Part shown: piece after piece, positions 25,962 through 34,021 of the stretch | Layout of the letters: each line of letters starts with the position of its first letter | Position numbering within the stretch: the first letter of the stretch is position 1 | Source: CAYRYU01 sp964428355 | GTDB lineage: Bacteria; Muiribacteriota; Ozemobacteria; Ozemobacterales; Ozemobacteraceae | Assembly: GCA_964428355.1 (NCBI GenBank) | Contig: CAYRYU010000010.1 | Coordinates: forward strand, 53,432 to 117,431 | Length of the DNA: 64,000 bases | Reading direction: 5' to 3' | Notes under the pieces: model-generated | Database searches by the model: none | Told to the model about the DNA's origin: nothing | Seen by the model: the letters and a program-made list of their open reading frames with translations, nothing else | Position numbers and translations under genes: made by a program

Positions 25962-28831
25962 GGGTTTTGCCGGGACTCGGTCTGGATCTTCTCCAGCATC
26001 TTCTCGGCATACATGCCTTGCTGGCTCTTCGGGTCCACGAGGGAGAGGATTCCGGAAAACACCTCCGATGCCTCCCTGTAGGCCCGTCGCCGGAAAAAGA
26101 CCATCCCCAGATTGAGTTTGAGCGTGATGTCGCGGGGTTCAACCGAAGTGGCCATCATGTAAGCCTTGGTTGCGTCTATCAGTTTTCCGGTCTTGTAGTA
26201 GATGTTACCCAGCGCCGAGTAGACATAGGGCGCTTTGGAATTGATCTTCAGTGCCGCCTTGAGTTCCCTTTCCGCTTCCGCCATCGCGCCGAGCCGCATT
26301 TGCCGCATCCCCTCGTCGAAGTGCTTCTTGAACTCCTCCTGGCGCCTTCTGGCGGTCGTCAGGGTGTCCTCCATCTTGCGGAAATCCTCCGGGGTCATTA
26401 TCTGCCGGAGGCTCATCAACGCTTCCCGGCTGATGAAAGGATCGGGGTCGCGCAATATTTCGAGAAGCGGAGCCTTGGCTTCCCCGGCCTTGAGGGCGCC
26501 CAGGGCCTTGACCGCGGCGCGGCGCTCATCCCAGGGGTGTTTCGCTTTCGTCAGCTCGATCAGGACTGGAATGATGGCAGGGTTTTTCAAGGCGGCGAAA
26601 GACTCGATGAAAGCCGCCCGCGATTCGGGGTCGGATTCACGGTCGAACCGCTCCTTGAGGACCTTGTAGCTGTCGATGTGGCCGATTTCCCCCAGGGCGC
26701 GAATGACCGGGATCTTGAGATCGAGAGTTTCCTCGTCGAGGATCCGGAGGAGGTCGGGGACGGCACGCCTGACGCGCATCTTTCCCAAAATTCCAATCAC
26801 GAAATGCTTGAGGGTCCAGGATTCCCGGCCGAGGGCCATGATCAGGCCCGGAACCGCCTTGTCGTCCCCGATCGTCCCGAGGGCTTTGGCGGCGGCAATC
26901 GCCAGGTCTTCGTCGTCGTCGTCCAGGGATTCGAGCAGCATATCAACTGCGGCGGGGGAACCCAGGATTCCGAGCGCTTCAGCTGCCGCGATCCTGGCGG
27001 GCCAGTGTTCGTCCTTGAGATGTGGGATCAGGACCTCCACGTCCTCCGGGCCCCCTACCTGGGAGACCGCGAGGATCGCCTGCCGCCTGATCTCGTTGGA
27101 TTTGCTTTCCAGGAGCGGTCTGATTGCCTTGATCGCGAGGGGCTTGAACCCCTCCAGGGTCCGCCGGATCCAGAAACTGTAGTGTTCATCATGCTTCCCA
27201 AGCGCCTGGCACAGGCGGGGAACCACGAGTTCGCCGGGCATGTTCCGGAAGGTGCTGACCACGCTTTCCAGAAGCCGCCGCTTGTCGGTCTTGAAAAGGG
27301 CGAACAGGTCGTCGAGGATGGCGGGGCCATAGTTGGCAAGAGCTTTCTGCGCGGCATTCCGGATCGCTTCGGAGGGATCCTCGAGCGCGCGGAAAAGGAG
27401 GGGCAGAGAAATGTTCGAGCCGATCCTTCCCAGGGCCTGGAGGACCCAGTAGCGAACCTCGTAATCGGCTTCGGTCGCGAGGTTGGTCAGCTCGATGAGC
27501 GCATTCTCGCCGAAGGTTCCCAGGATCTCGGCCGTGGTCTTCCGGATGTTCCATGAGCGGTCCTTCAGGAGTTTGACGAGCTGTTGGAATATCCCGGCAG
27601 GGCGAATGTCACCAATTGCCCGGAGTGCCCAGTAACGGACATCCTCCTCCCCCGAGTTGAGGGCCTGGAGAAGCGGCTGAACCGCCTGGGGCCCGAACCT
27701 CATTACCGCCCGGCATGCTTCCCGCCTGACGACCCAGGATGGGTCGATGAATCGCTCGATCAGGAGTGGAATCGAATCGGGGTTCTGGAAGCTGCCCAGG
27801 GACTGGACCGCGGCCATCCGGATCTCGGAATCGGGATCGGACATGAACTTCCTGATCTCTCCATGTGCGCTTTCCTCGTGCATCTGCCCGAGGATCTTGA
27901 TCGCCCAGAACCGTCGTTCCTTGTCCTGGCCTTCGAGGGCCGTGGTAAGGGGATGGATCGCTTCCGCACCCATTTCCGAGAGTGCCCGCGCCGCCAACGC
28001 CCGGCCCATCCAGTATTCGCTGGAAAGGGATTCCATCAGGAAGGGGATCGAATGGTTGCCGAAATCCTTCAGGATGTCGTAGATCAGGTCACGAACCTGC
28101 TCCGATGGCTGGGAAAGCGCTTCGAACAGCTGGCCGACGACGTTGGGATCGCCGATTTCCCTGATTGCCCGCAAAGCGGCGATACGGACCCCGGTTTCGG
28201 GATCTGAGAGCTTGCCCACGAGATCCTTGGTGTAGGCTTTGTCACGGAGATGGCCCAGGCAAAGGATCGCCCAGAACCGGGTGTTGTTGTCAGGGTCGTC
28301 GATTGCGGCCCGCAGGGCTTCCGCCGCCACCTTCCCCATCCGGTTGACGGCCATGGCCGATCGGGAGCGGATCTTCCAGGATTTGTCGCCGAACTGGCGG
28401 ATGAGAAGTGCAAGGCTCAGCTTGGGAGCTTTCGCGAGCGATTTCGCGGCCATAACCGCGACTCCGTCCTTGGGATCCCTCATGAGGTCGAAAAGACAAC
28501 GGACGGCTTCCTCGTTTTCGAGGCCCGAAAGCGCATAGGCGACACGGAGCCGGACGTCGGCCGATCTGTCACGGGAAAGAGGGATCAACATTTCGGAAAG
28601 ATTCGTCGGCCGGATCACGGAAATCGCTTCGATGGTGGCGCACCGGACCTCTTTCGACCGGTCGTTCAGCACTTCCTTCAAGGGATCCACCGCGAGCGGG
28701 GTCTTCAGCTTTCCGAGCGACTTGACCGCTTTGAGCCTCTTGGTGATCAGGGTGGATTTCAGATCGGTGACCAGATCCTCGAGCTCGCGCTGCACCTGGC
28801 ATTCCCCCTTTATTCTGAATGATTCAGCCAT
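25958..28831 (-). CDS. Large HEAT-repeat protein with C-terminal TPRs
   Basis: The 957-residue product is built mainly of about 25 HEAT/PBS-lyase-like repeats of roughly 31 residues, with repeated patterns such as VRRAVPDLL, AVRCLFDLM and IRNAAQKALANYG. Near the C-terminus (about 860-957) it has two TPR-like helices pairs (APYVYSALGNIYYKTGKLIDATKAY, ITLKLNLGMVFF). It has no signal peptide or TM, so it should be a cytoplasmic scaffold. The start at 28831 has AAGAGG 8-10 bp upstream; an in-frame ATG at 28870 would overlap the promoter. The next gene is coupled by an ATGA. Confidence 0.87.
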   Translation of the reverse strand: MAESFRIKGECQVQRELEDLVTDLKSTLITKRLKAVKSLGKLKTPLAVDPLKEVLNDRSKEVRCATIEAISVIRPTNLSEMLIPLSRDRSADVRLRVAYALSGLENEEAVRCLFDLMRDPKDGVAVMAAKSLAKAPKLSLALLIRQFGDKSWKIRSRSAMAVNRMGKVAAEALRAAIDDPDNNTRFWAILCLGHLRDKAYTKDLVGKLSDPETGVRIAALRAIREIGDPNVVGQLFEALSQPSEQVRDLIYDILKDFGNHSIPFLMESLSSEYWMGRALAARALSEMGAEAIHPLTTALEGQDKERRFWAIKILGQMHEESAHGEIRKFMSDPDSEIRMAAVQSLGSFQNPDSIPLLIERFIDPSWVVRREACRAVMRFGPQAVQPLLQALNSGEEDVRYWALRAIGDIRPAGIFQQLVKLLKDRSWNIRKTTAEILGTFGENALIELTNLATEADYEVRYWVLQALGRIGSNISLPLLFRALEDPSEAIRNAAQKALANYGPAILDDLFALFKTDKRRLLESVVSTFRNMPGELVVPRLCQALGKHDEHYSFWIRRTLEGFKPLAIKAIRPLLESKSNEIRRQAILAVSQVGGPEDVEVLIPHLKDEHWPARIAAAEALGILGSPAAVDMLLESLDDDDEDLAIAAAKALGTIGDDKAVPGLIMALGRESWTLKHFVIGILGKMRVRRAVPDLLRILDEETLDLKIPVIRALGEIGHIDSYKVLKERFDRESDPESRAAFIESFAALKNPAIIPVLIELTKAKHPWDERRAAVKALGALKAGEAKAPLLEILRDPDPFISREALMSLRQIMTPEDFRKMEDTLTTARRRQEEFKKHFDEGMRQMRLGAMAEAERELKAALKINSKAPYVYSALGNIYYKTGKLIDATKAYMMATSVEPRDITLKLNLGMVFFRRRAYREASEVFSGILSLVDPKSQQGMYAEKMLEKIQTESRQNP

Positions 28832-28858
28832 CTCGATCGCACCTCTTGTCGAAGTGAA

Positions 28859-28867
28859 AGTATAGCA
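28859..28867 (-). promoter_or_regulatory. Extended -10 promoter for HEAT-repeat operon
   Basis: The minus strand reads TGCTATACT, an extended -10 element, 28 bp before the chosen start at 28831. No good -35 is present, as is common for extended -10 promoters. Confidence 0.5.
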
Positions 28868-28923
28868 CATATCCCGAGAGGGGGCACCGCCTTTCCGGTG
28901 GGACCTCCCGGGTTCCGCAATGC

Positions 28924-28952
28924 TTGACCGTTTTCTTCCCGACAGCTAGAAT
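28924..28952 (+). promoter_or_regulatory. Sigma70-type promoter for secreted protein gene
   Basis: TTGACC (28924-28929), a 17-bp spacer and TAGAAT (28947-28952) differ from consensus by one base in each hexamer. The predicted start near 28959 leaves a 22-nt leader containing GGGAGG before ATG 28981. Confidence 0.75.
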
Positions 28953-28980
28953 CACCCCATCGATTAACGGGAGGTTTGTC

Positions 28981-29817
28981 ATGAAACTCATCCGCGCCGT
29001 CGTCCTCGCCCTTTGCCTGATGGCCCCCGCCCTTTCCCTTGCACTTCCACCCGAACCGGTCGTGGTTCCAGGCAATCCGCCTATCACCTCCGAATCGGTG
29101 AATGCCCACATCCGCCTGATCGAGTTCGTGCTGGGGGTTCGCCTGACAACGGTCCAGAAGGATACCTTCCTTGGAATTCTCAAGGAGGATTGCGCGGAGA
29201 TGGACGAGAACGAGCGGAAGAATTTCCTGGGAGCCCAGGACCTGCTGTCGAAGCTTGGAACGCTCGACCCCGACAAACTCAGAACCATAAGGGACGAGAT
29301 GATCGCGGATTACGAGGAAGGTGCGAAAGACGGTGATGATGCCGCCGCCCAGCTCTTCCTCTCCATCAAGAACGACGGGACGAAGGTGCTTGCACAGGCT
29401 GGATCCTTCACAATGACGCTCCAGGCCATCGAGGCCTTTGACGAGTATCTTGCCTTCTCCCGCGATCCTGGAATACCGGCCGTTCTCGATGACAAGGCAA
29501 GGGAACAGGTCCGGCAGGGGATCACGGAAGGCTTCTCCGGTTTCGCCACGGAAACCTCGGAGGCTCTCTCCGGATTCGACCAGAGATGGCACCTGATCAA
29601 GGCTGCCTGGGCAAAAGCCGCTCCCGAGAAGAAGCAGGAATGGACCAAGGCTTTCGTGCAGCCATGGGGAACCGCCTCCTCCGCCCCCGTCTTCGATGCA
29701 AAGGGAATTCCCGCTTTCGTCAATCTCCCGCTCTGGACAGAGATCTCCAGCTTCTCCATGGATCTGGAGGAGTCCTTTGACGGATGGACCGCGACCCCGA
29801 GCGGTCTTGTCTGGTAG
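28981..29817 (+). CDS. Secreted helical protein of unknown function
   Basis: The 278-residue product has a signal peptide (IRAVVLALCLMAPALSLA). The remainder is mostly helical and acidic, with no TM and no known motif. It ends with LSGVW-like Trp-containing segments (SFDGWTATPSGLVW). The start at 28981 has GGGAGG upstream and a strong promoter before it, which rules out the in-frame start at 28924 that lies inside the promoter. It is likely cotranscribed with the next gene, 10 bp downstream. Confidence 0.75.
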   Translation: MKLIRAVVLALCLMAPALSLALPPEPVVVPGNPPITSESVNAHIRLIEFVLGVRLTTVQKDTFLGILKEDCAEMDENERKNFLGAQDLLSKLGTLDPDKLRTIRDEMIADYEEGAKDGDDAAAQLFLSIKNDGTKVLAQAGSFTMTLQAIEAFDEYLAFSRDPGIPAVLDDKAREQVRQGITEGFSGFATETSEALSGFDQRWHLIKAAWAKAAPEKKQEWTKAFVQPWGTASSAPVFDAKGIPAFVNLPLWTEISSFSMDLEESFDGWTATPSGLVW

Positions 29818-29827
29818 GAGGAAGGCC

Positions 29828-30412
29828 ATGGGCAGATTGTACGAACACAAGACCTACATCCTTCGCGAGATCTTCAATCCCCTTGCGATGGAGGAATCCT
29901 ACGAGATCCTCGAAGGAAACGGGACCGGGGTCCTGGGAACCGCCAACGAGACCGCGTGCCTGGGCGCGAAGATCGAGAAGTTCTTCCTCGACCGCGCGCT
30001 CATTTCCCTGAGGGTCGCGGCCGCCTCCCTCGATGGAAAGGAAGGGTTCGAACTGACTCATTCAGGGCGGTCTTTGCGATATGACCTGACCGCGCGTGAC
30101 AAGGACGGGAAACCTTTCGCCAGATTCCGGCAGGTCCTTTGCTCCCTTTTTCCAGAGTTCGAGGTTTTCGGTCCCGGTGACAACCGGATCGGCCGGATCA
30201 TCGGGACATTCAACAAGCGGCATTTCGACTTTTCGGATGAATCGGGGAAGGTCATTGCCGTGATCGAGCATATCCACGGCGGTTTCCTCAAGGAGACCTT
30301 CAGTACCGCTGACGAGTTCAAGATCGAGATCACCTCCCCGGAGCCCGAGAAGGTTGCTCCGATGGCATTGGCAGCGGCTCTCAGCATCGACCTCGTCTTC
30401 CACGAAACCTGA
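29828..30412 (+). CDS. LURP-one-related / scramblase-like (tubby-type) protein
   Basis: The 194-residue product resembles the phospholipid scramblase / LURP-one-related fold: a membrane-free beta-barrel opening with YEHKTYILREIFNP, a central FSFLPEF-like strand (LCSLFPEFEVFG), then IGRIIGTFNKRHFDFSDESGKVIAVIE typical of tubby-like C-terminal domains, and a hydrophobic C-terminal helix. Bacterial members have no settled role. The start at 29828 has GGAGGAAGG just upstream. The 3' end converges with the ABC-F gene, leaving 4 bp. Confidence 0.65.
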   Translation: MGRLYEHKTYILREIFNPLAMEESYEILEGNGTGVLGTANETACLGAKIEKFFLDRALISLRVAAASLDGKEGFELTHSGRSLRYDLTARDKDGKPFARFRQVLCSLFPEFEVFGPGDNRIGRIIGTFNKRHFDFSDESGKVIAVIEHIHGGFLKETFSTADEFKIEITSPEPEKVAPMALAAALSIDLVFHET

Positions 30413-30416
30413 GAGG

Positions 30417-31916
30417 TCATCCAGGAACCAGTTTCGAGATCATGCCCGAACGGTTCCAGTCGATCTCCCAGCGCTTCGTGGTCAGGGAATCCAGAAAGCG
30501 CCGGTCGTGACTCACCACGAGAAGCCCGCCCGGAAACCCGGAAAGTGTCATTTCCAGCAACTCGATGGCGGGCAGGTCCAGGTGGTTTGTCGGCTCGTCG
30601 AGGACGAGGAGATAGGGGTCCCGGGCCATTCCCAGAGCCAGGAGGATCTTCCGGAGTTCACCCGGGCTTGGGTCATCCCCCGCCAGGAGCCGCTCTGGTT
30701 CTGAACCCAGGCACCCGATGATCGCCATTGTCCGGCCTTTTTTCATCCGGTCCAGGGACCGGAGTTCAGAGATGATCCGAGCGACTTCGCCCGGGTCGAT
30801 TTCCTGGGGAATCACCACGACGCGTTCCGCTGCGATGTTGAGTCGTTCGAGCAGGAATCGGACGAGCGAACTTTTTCCCGAACCGTTCGGTCCGGACAGC
30901 GCTATCCGGTCGCAAGGGCCGATCCATAGGTCGGGATACTCGAGAACCCTGTTTCCGCCCAAAGAAAGCGAGCCCGCCCCGACCTTCAACAGGAAATCCC
31001 TGGTCGAGCGCTCTCCGGGAAGATCGAACCTTAGTTCCCTGGATTTCTCCACCTTCGCCTGGTCGAACCGCTCCTGAACCTTCTCCAGCCGGCCTTGCAG
31101 TTGACTTGCAAGCCTGCCGGCCCTGCCGTCCTTTCCCGTAACGCGCGCAAGGTCGATTTTCGCGCGTCCATCGGAGTCGTGACGGTCGAGATGCCGTTTT
31201 GAACGCTCCTTGTCCGCGTGCCTTGCCTTCTCCTGCCTTTGATGGGCAGTCCGGGCCAGTCTCTGAACCTCCCTGCGGGCTGTTTCCCTCTCCCGCAACT
31301 TCTGGGCATCGTTGGAGCGGATGGTTTCCGACGCTGCGGAGTAGCCACCCGGAACGAGGATGGGGCCCGAGGGGCGCAGGAACAGACACTGGGTGCACAG
31401 ATCGTCCAGAAGTTTCCGGTCATGGCTGACGAGGAGTCCGATTCCCTGGAAATGTGCCAGTGCTGGACGGACGAAAGACTGGGCGTGTTCATCGAGGTAG
31501 TTGGTGGGCTCGTCGACAAGAAGAACCGCCGGTTCGTGCCAGAGCGCCGCCGCGACCTGGGCGCGCTTCCGCTCCCCATGGCTGAGCGCTTGCCAACGGG
31601 AACCCCAATCCTCTCCGATCCCGAGAATACTGCGCAGTCTCGATGCCGTTGCTTCGGGTGCGGCAAGGAAATCATCCCAACCGGGCGGGGGGAAGTCGGT
31701 TCTCTGGGGAATGTACTCAACAAGCCCGGAACTTTGGATAGAACCCTTGGAAGGAAGGAGATCCCCCCAGGCGAGCCGGAGAATCGTGGATTTTCCGGCT
31801 CCGTTTGCTCCGAGGATTCCCGTCCATCCTCCGGTGAAATGGAATGAAAGATCGTGAAGAAGATACCCCGGCATATCGGGATATCCGAAAGAAACCTTGT
31901 TGAACCTGACCGACAT
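30417..31916 (-). CDS. ABC-F family ATPase
   Basis: The 499-residue product has two ABC domains and no TM, as in ABC-F proteins that act on the ribosome. Walker A motifs are GANGAGKST and GPNGSGKSS. The signatures are LSHGERKR and a weaker SPGELRKI, and the Walker B/D-loops are LLVDEPTNYLD and LVLDEPTNHLD. A charged linker of about 80 residues rich in Arg, Lys and Glu joins the domains, where the ribosome P-site tRNA interaction motif lies in this family. It is short relative to EttA and close to the Lsa/Vga-like subgroup in size, so antibiotic resistance is possible but unproven. ATG 31916 is preferred (AGGAG 8 bp upstream) over GTG 31922. Confidence 0.88.
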   Translation of the reverse strand: MSVRFNKVSFGYPDMPGYLLHDLSFHFTGGWTGILGANGAGKSTILRLAWGDLLPSKGSIQSSGLVEYIPQRTDFPPPGWDDFLAAPEATASRLRSILGIGEDWGSRWQALSHGERKRAQVAAALWHEPAVLLVDEPTNYLDEHAQSFVRPALAHFQGIGLLVSHDRKLLDDLCTQCLFLRPSGPILVPGGYSAASETIRSNDAQKLRERETARREVQRLARTAHQRQEKARHADKERSKRHLDRHDSDGRAKIDLARVTGKDGRAGRLASQLQGRLEKVQERFDQAKVEKSRELRFDLPGERSTRDFLLKVGAGSLSLGGNRVLEYPDLWIGPCDRIALSGPNGSGKSSLVRFLLERLNIAAERVVVIPQEIDPGEVARIISELRSLDRMKKGRTMAIIGCLGSEPERLLAGDDPSPGELRKILLALGMARDPYLLVLDEPTNHLDLPAIELLEMTLSGFPGGLLVVSHDRRFLDSLTTKRWEIDWNRSGMISKLVPG

Positions 31917-32424
31917 GTCCACATCTCCTTTCGTGGACTCCTGAAGGAATGGGCGTTTCCTTTATCGTATGGCCGCCGGGGGTGCGGGGGCTTTCAAAGC
32001 GAATGACGGCTGCGGCTTTCCAGAGAGTTCTGGAACGAGGTGAACGAAAAGGAACGCCCGCGCAAGCCTTGGATACAGGCCGGCGGAAAATTGCGTTCCG
32101 GTTTCAGCTCTTCAACCCCGTGCTCCTTCCGCGCCCCACGTCAGGGGAGCTTGTCCTGAATTCTACTGGAGAAACACCCGCCCCGCAACTCCACCCAAGG
32201 GATTTTTTGTGGAGGGAAGCGCTGGGGGAAAAGGGATGCAATCTGGGCAGGGCACTTTTTTGTCACAGGATCTGGAGATATTTCGTAAGGATTTGATGAC
32301 AAGGATGTGAACATGTGGTTAACTGAATCCCCTCATGCGCCTTCCAACACGAATAGAGATGCGCCATTGAAGTGAAAGCCGTATTTCTGCTTTTCCGGCA
32401 AGACCTGGGCGAGGTCGCAACGGA
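31917..32424. other. 508-bp intergenic region before sigma-factor operon
   Basis: Lies between divergent genes. I found no convincing promoter hexamers, terminator or RNA gene. An open frame at 31949-32296 has no ribosome-binding site and an unlikely composition, so I do not call it. The promoter of the sigma-factor operon, possibly self-recognised, should lie in its right half. Confidence 0.5.
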
Positions 32425-32952
32425 ATGACCTCGCGAGAAAACCTGGACGACTTTTCGTCACTGGTAAAAATCCACCTCGGAAGCGTCATTCGATATGTGA
32501 AGTTCCTCCTCCGGGAATCCGAGGAGGCCAAAGACATTGCCCAGGAGGTTTTTCTAAAGGCCTGGCAGCAGTTCGACCCCCAGAGAAGGAGTTCTTTCCG
32601 AAACTGGATCCTCAAGATCACGCGAAACCTGGTGATTGACCGCCACAGGCGGCGGAAACCGATGGTCAGCTATTCGGGAATCCAGATGGAGAACGCGGTT
32701 TCCCCTGCGGCGAACCCCGGGAGCGGCATCGCCCCCGAAAGCGATTTCTGCCCGGAAGGGCTTCCAGCATACGCGAAATTGCCTGTGTACATGAGGGAGA
32801 TCGTTTTCATGAGGTTTGTAGAACGGATTTCCTATGAGGAGATGAGCAAGATTACGGGGAAGTCGGAAGAGGCTCTGCGGAAAATCATCTCCAGGGCTGT
32901 CTCGACAATCCGGAAGGAGGTGGCGGATGGAACGATGCAACAAGGTGAATGA
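32425..32952 (+). CDS. ECF-type RNA polymerase sigma factor
   Basis: The 175-residue product has sigma region 2 (EEAKDIAQEVFLKAWQQF, then FRNWILKITRNLVIDRHRRRK) and region 4 (MREIVFMRFVERISYEEMSKITGKSEEALRKI), and no region 1 or 3, as in ECF sigma factors. It directs polymerase to promoters kept silent by the membrane anti-sigma protein encoded next, with which it overlaps by 26 bp. It heads a seven-gene operon of envelope pseudopilin-like proteins and may autoregulate it; no promoter was read. Confidence 0.92.
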   Translation: MTSRENLDDFSSLVKIHLGSVIRYVKFLLRESEEAKDIAQEVFLKAWQQFDPQRRSSFRNWILKITRNLVIDRHRRRKPMVSYSGIQMENAVSPAANPGSGIAPESDFCPEGLPAYAKLPVYMREIVFMRFVERISYEEMSKITGKSEEALRKIISRAVSTIRKEVADGTMQQGE

Positions 32953-33982
32953 ATGGCTCGAGCAGGATCCGCCCCCAGACATGGAAAAGATCCCAGGGTT
33001 TCTTGCCGAGCACATGAAGGGTTGCCCAGAATGCAACCAGACCGTTGGGTTCATCCGGGGTCTGACCCGGGACAGGGATCTCCCGTCACTCTCCCCCTCC
33101 GAAACAGCCGAGTTCGTGGACCAGTTCAGGATGAAAGCCCGTGAGAGCGACCCCGCCCTGTGTCCGGACCGCCTTTCGGATTGGGCCCGCGCGTTCTGGC
33201 CACGATTTCACTGGGTTTTGGCTGGTGCCATCTGCTTTTTTCTTCTTGCCATAGGTTTCTCCAGGATTTTCAGACCGGCTTCTCCGCCCGTTTCTGGGGA
33301 GTCACCTCCATTTGCCGTTCTCCGTGGGAAGGCAGTCCTTCTTTCCTCCTCCGGAAGCCTGGAAAGCGTTGGTTCAGGGTCGGAACAGGGGATCTTCAAG
33401 GAAACCGGAATGAGCTTCGATTCCCCTGCAGATCCCGTCGAGCTGCGGTACCGGAGCGGAGGAGAAGTCCTGCTTTCCGGCCAGGGCAGGATGAAGGTTG
33501 CCGATCGGGAGCTCACCGTCGAGGCGGGGAAGTTCCTGGCCAGGTTCCGAAATCTGGGCGGAGTCATGAAGATTCGGGTTCCCTTTGCCGTCATCGGCAT
33601 ACGGGGAACCGAGATCCGGTTCGATATCCACCTTCCTGAAGCCCGCCTCCTCCTTGTGGAAGGGGCCGCGGACCTGATACCCGACAAGGGGGCCGGGAAG
33701 TCATGCTCCTTGGAAAAAGGTAGGGAAATCTCCCTTTCCGATGGGGAATGGAAAACACTCCCGCCCGAATTCCATCCTGTTCCGACTCCTGAGCCCACGC
33801 CGAATCCGGCATCCGATGATCGTCAGATTTCCCTTGCTACGGGCTCAGCCTTGCCCGATGATCGACGCCAGGCCCCGGTCGAGCTCCCTTCGGCATCGGA
33901 AGCTGGTGTCGCGACCGGAACCATGACCGATGTCGGGGAAAACCCGGATCTGGTCGGGGGAGAGGGCTTTCAACACGACTGA
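32927..33982 (+). CDS. Anti-sigma factor with ZAS motif and FecR domain
   Basis: The 351-residue product has an N-terminal zinc anti-sigma motif H29-x3-C33-x2-C36 (AEHMKGCPECN) with C4 upstream. A TM helix lies at about 89-114 (VLAGAICFFLLAIGF), followed by a periplasmic FecR domain at about 125-245 (VEAGKFLARFRN, FAVIGIRGTEIRFDI). It should hold the ECF sigma factor inactive until a periplasmic signal arrives. The C-terminal 100 residues are Pro-rich and unstructured. The start has GGAGG upstream inside the sigma-factor gene. Confidence 0.88.
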   Translation: MERCNKVNEWLEQDPPPDMEKIPGFLAEHMKGCPECNQTVGFIRGLTRDRDLPSLSPSETAEFVDQFRMKARESDPALCPDRLSDWARAFWPRFHWVLAGAICFFLLAIGFSRIFRPASPPVSGESPPFAVLRGKAVLLSSSGSLESVGSGSEQGIFKETGMSFDSPADPVELRYRSGGEVLLSGQGRMKVADRELTVEAGKFLARFRNLGGVMKIRVPFAVIGIRGTEIRFDIHLPEARLLLVEGAADLIPDKGAGKSCSLEKGREISLSDGEWKTLPPEFHPVPTPEPTPNPASDDRQISLATGSALPDDRRQAPVELPSASEAGVATGTMTDVGENPDLVGGEGFQHD

Positions 33983-34021
33983 TTTTGCACGGAAAACCGA
34001 CCCGACCGGGGAGAAAGGCCA

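Noticed and set aside
31949..32296. 115-residue plus-strand frame in the intergenic region
   Set aside because: No ribosome-binding site, no domain and an unlikely composition.
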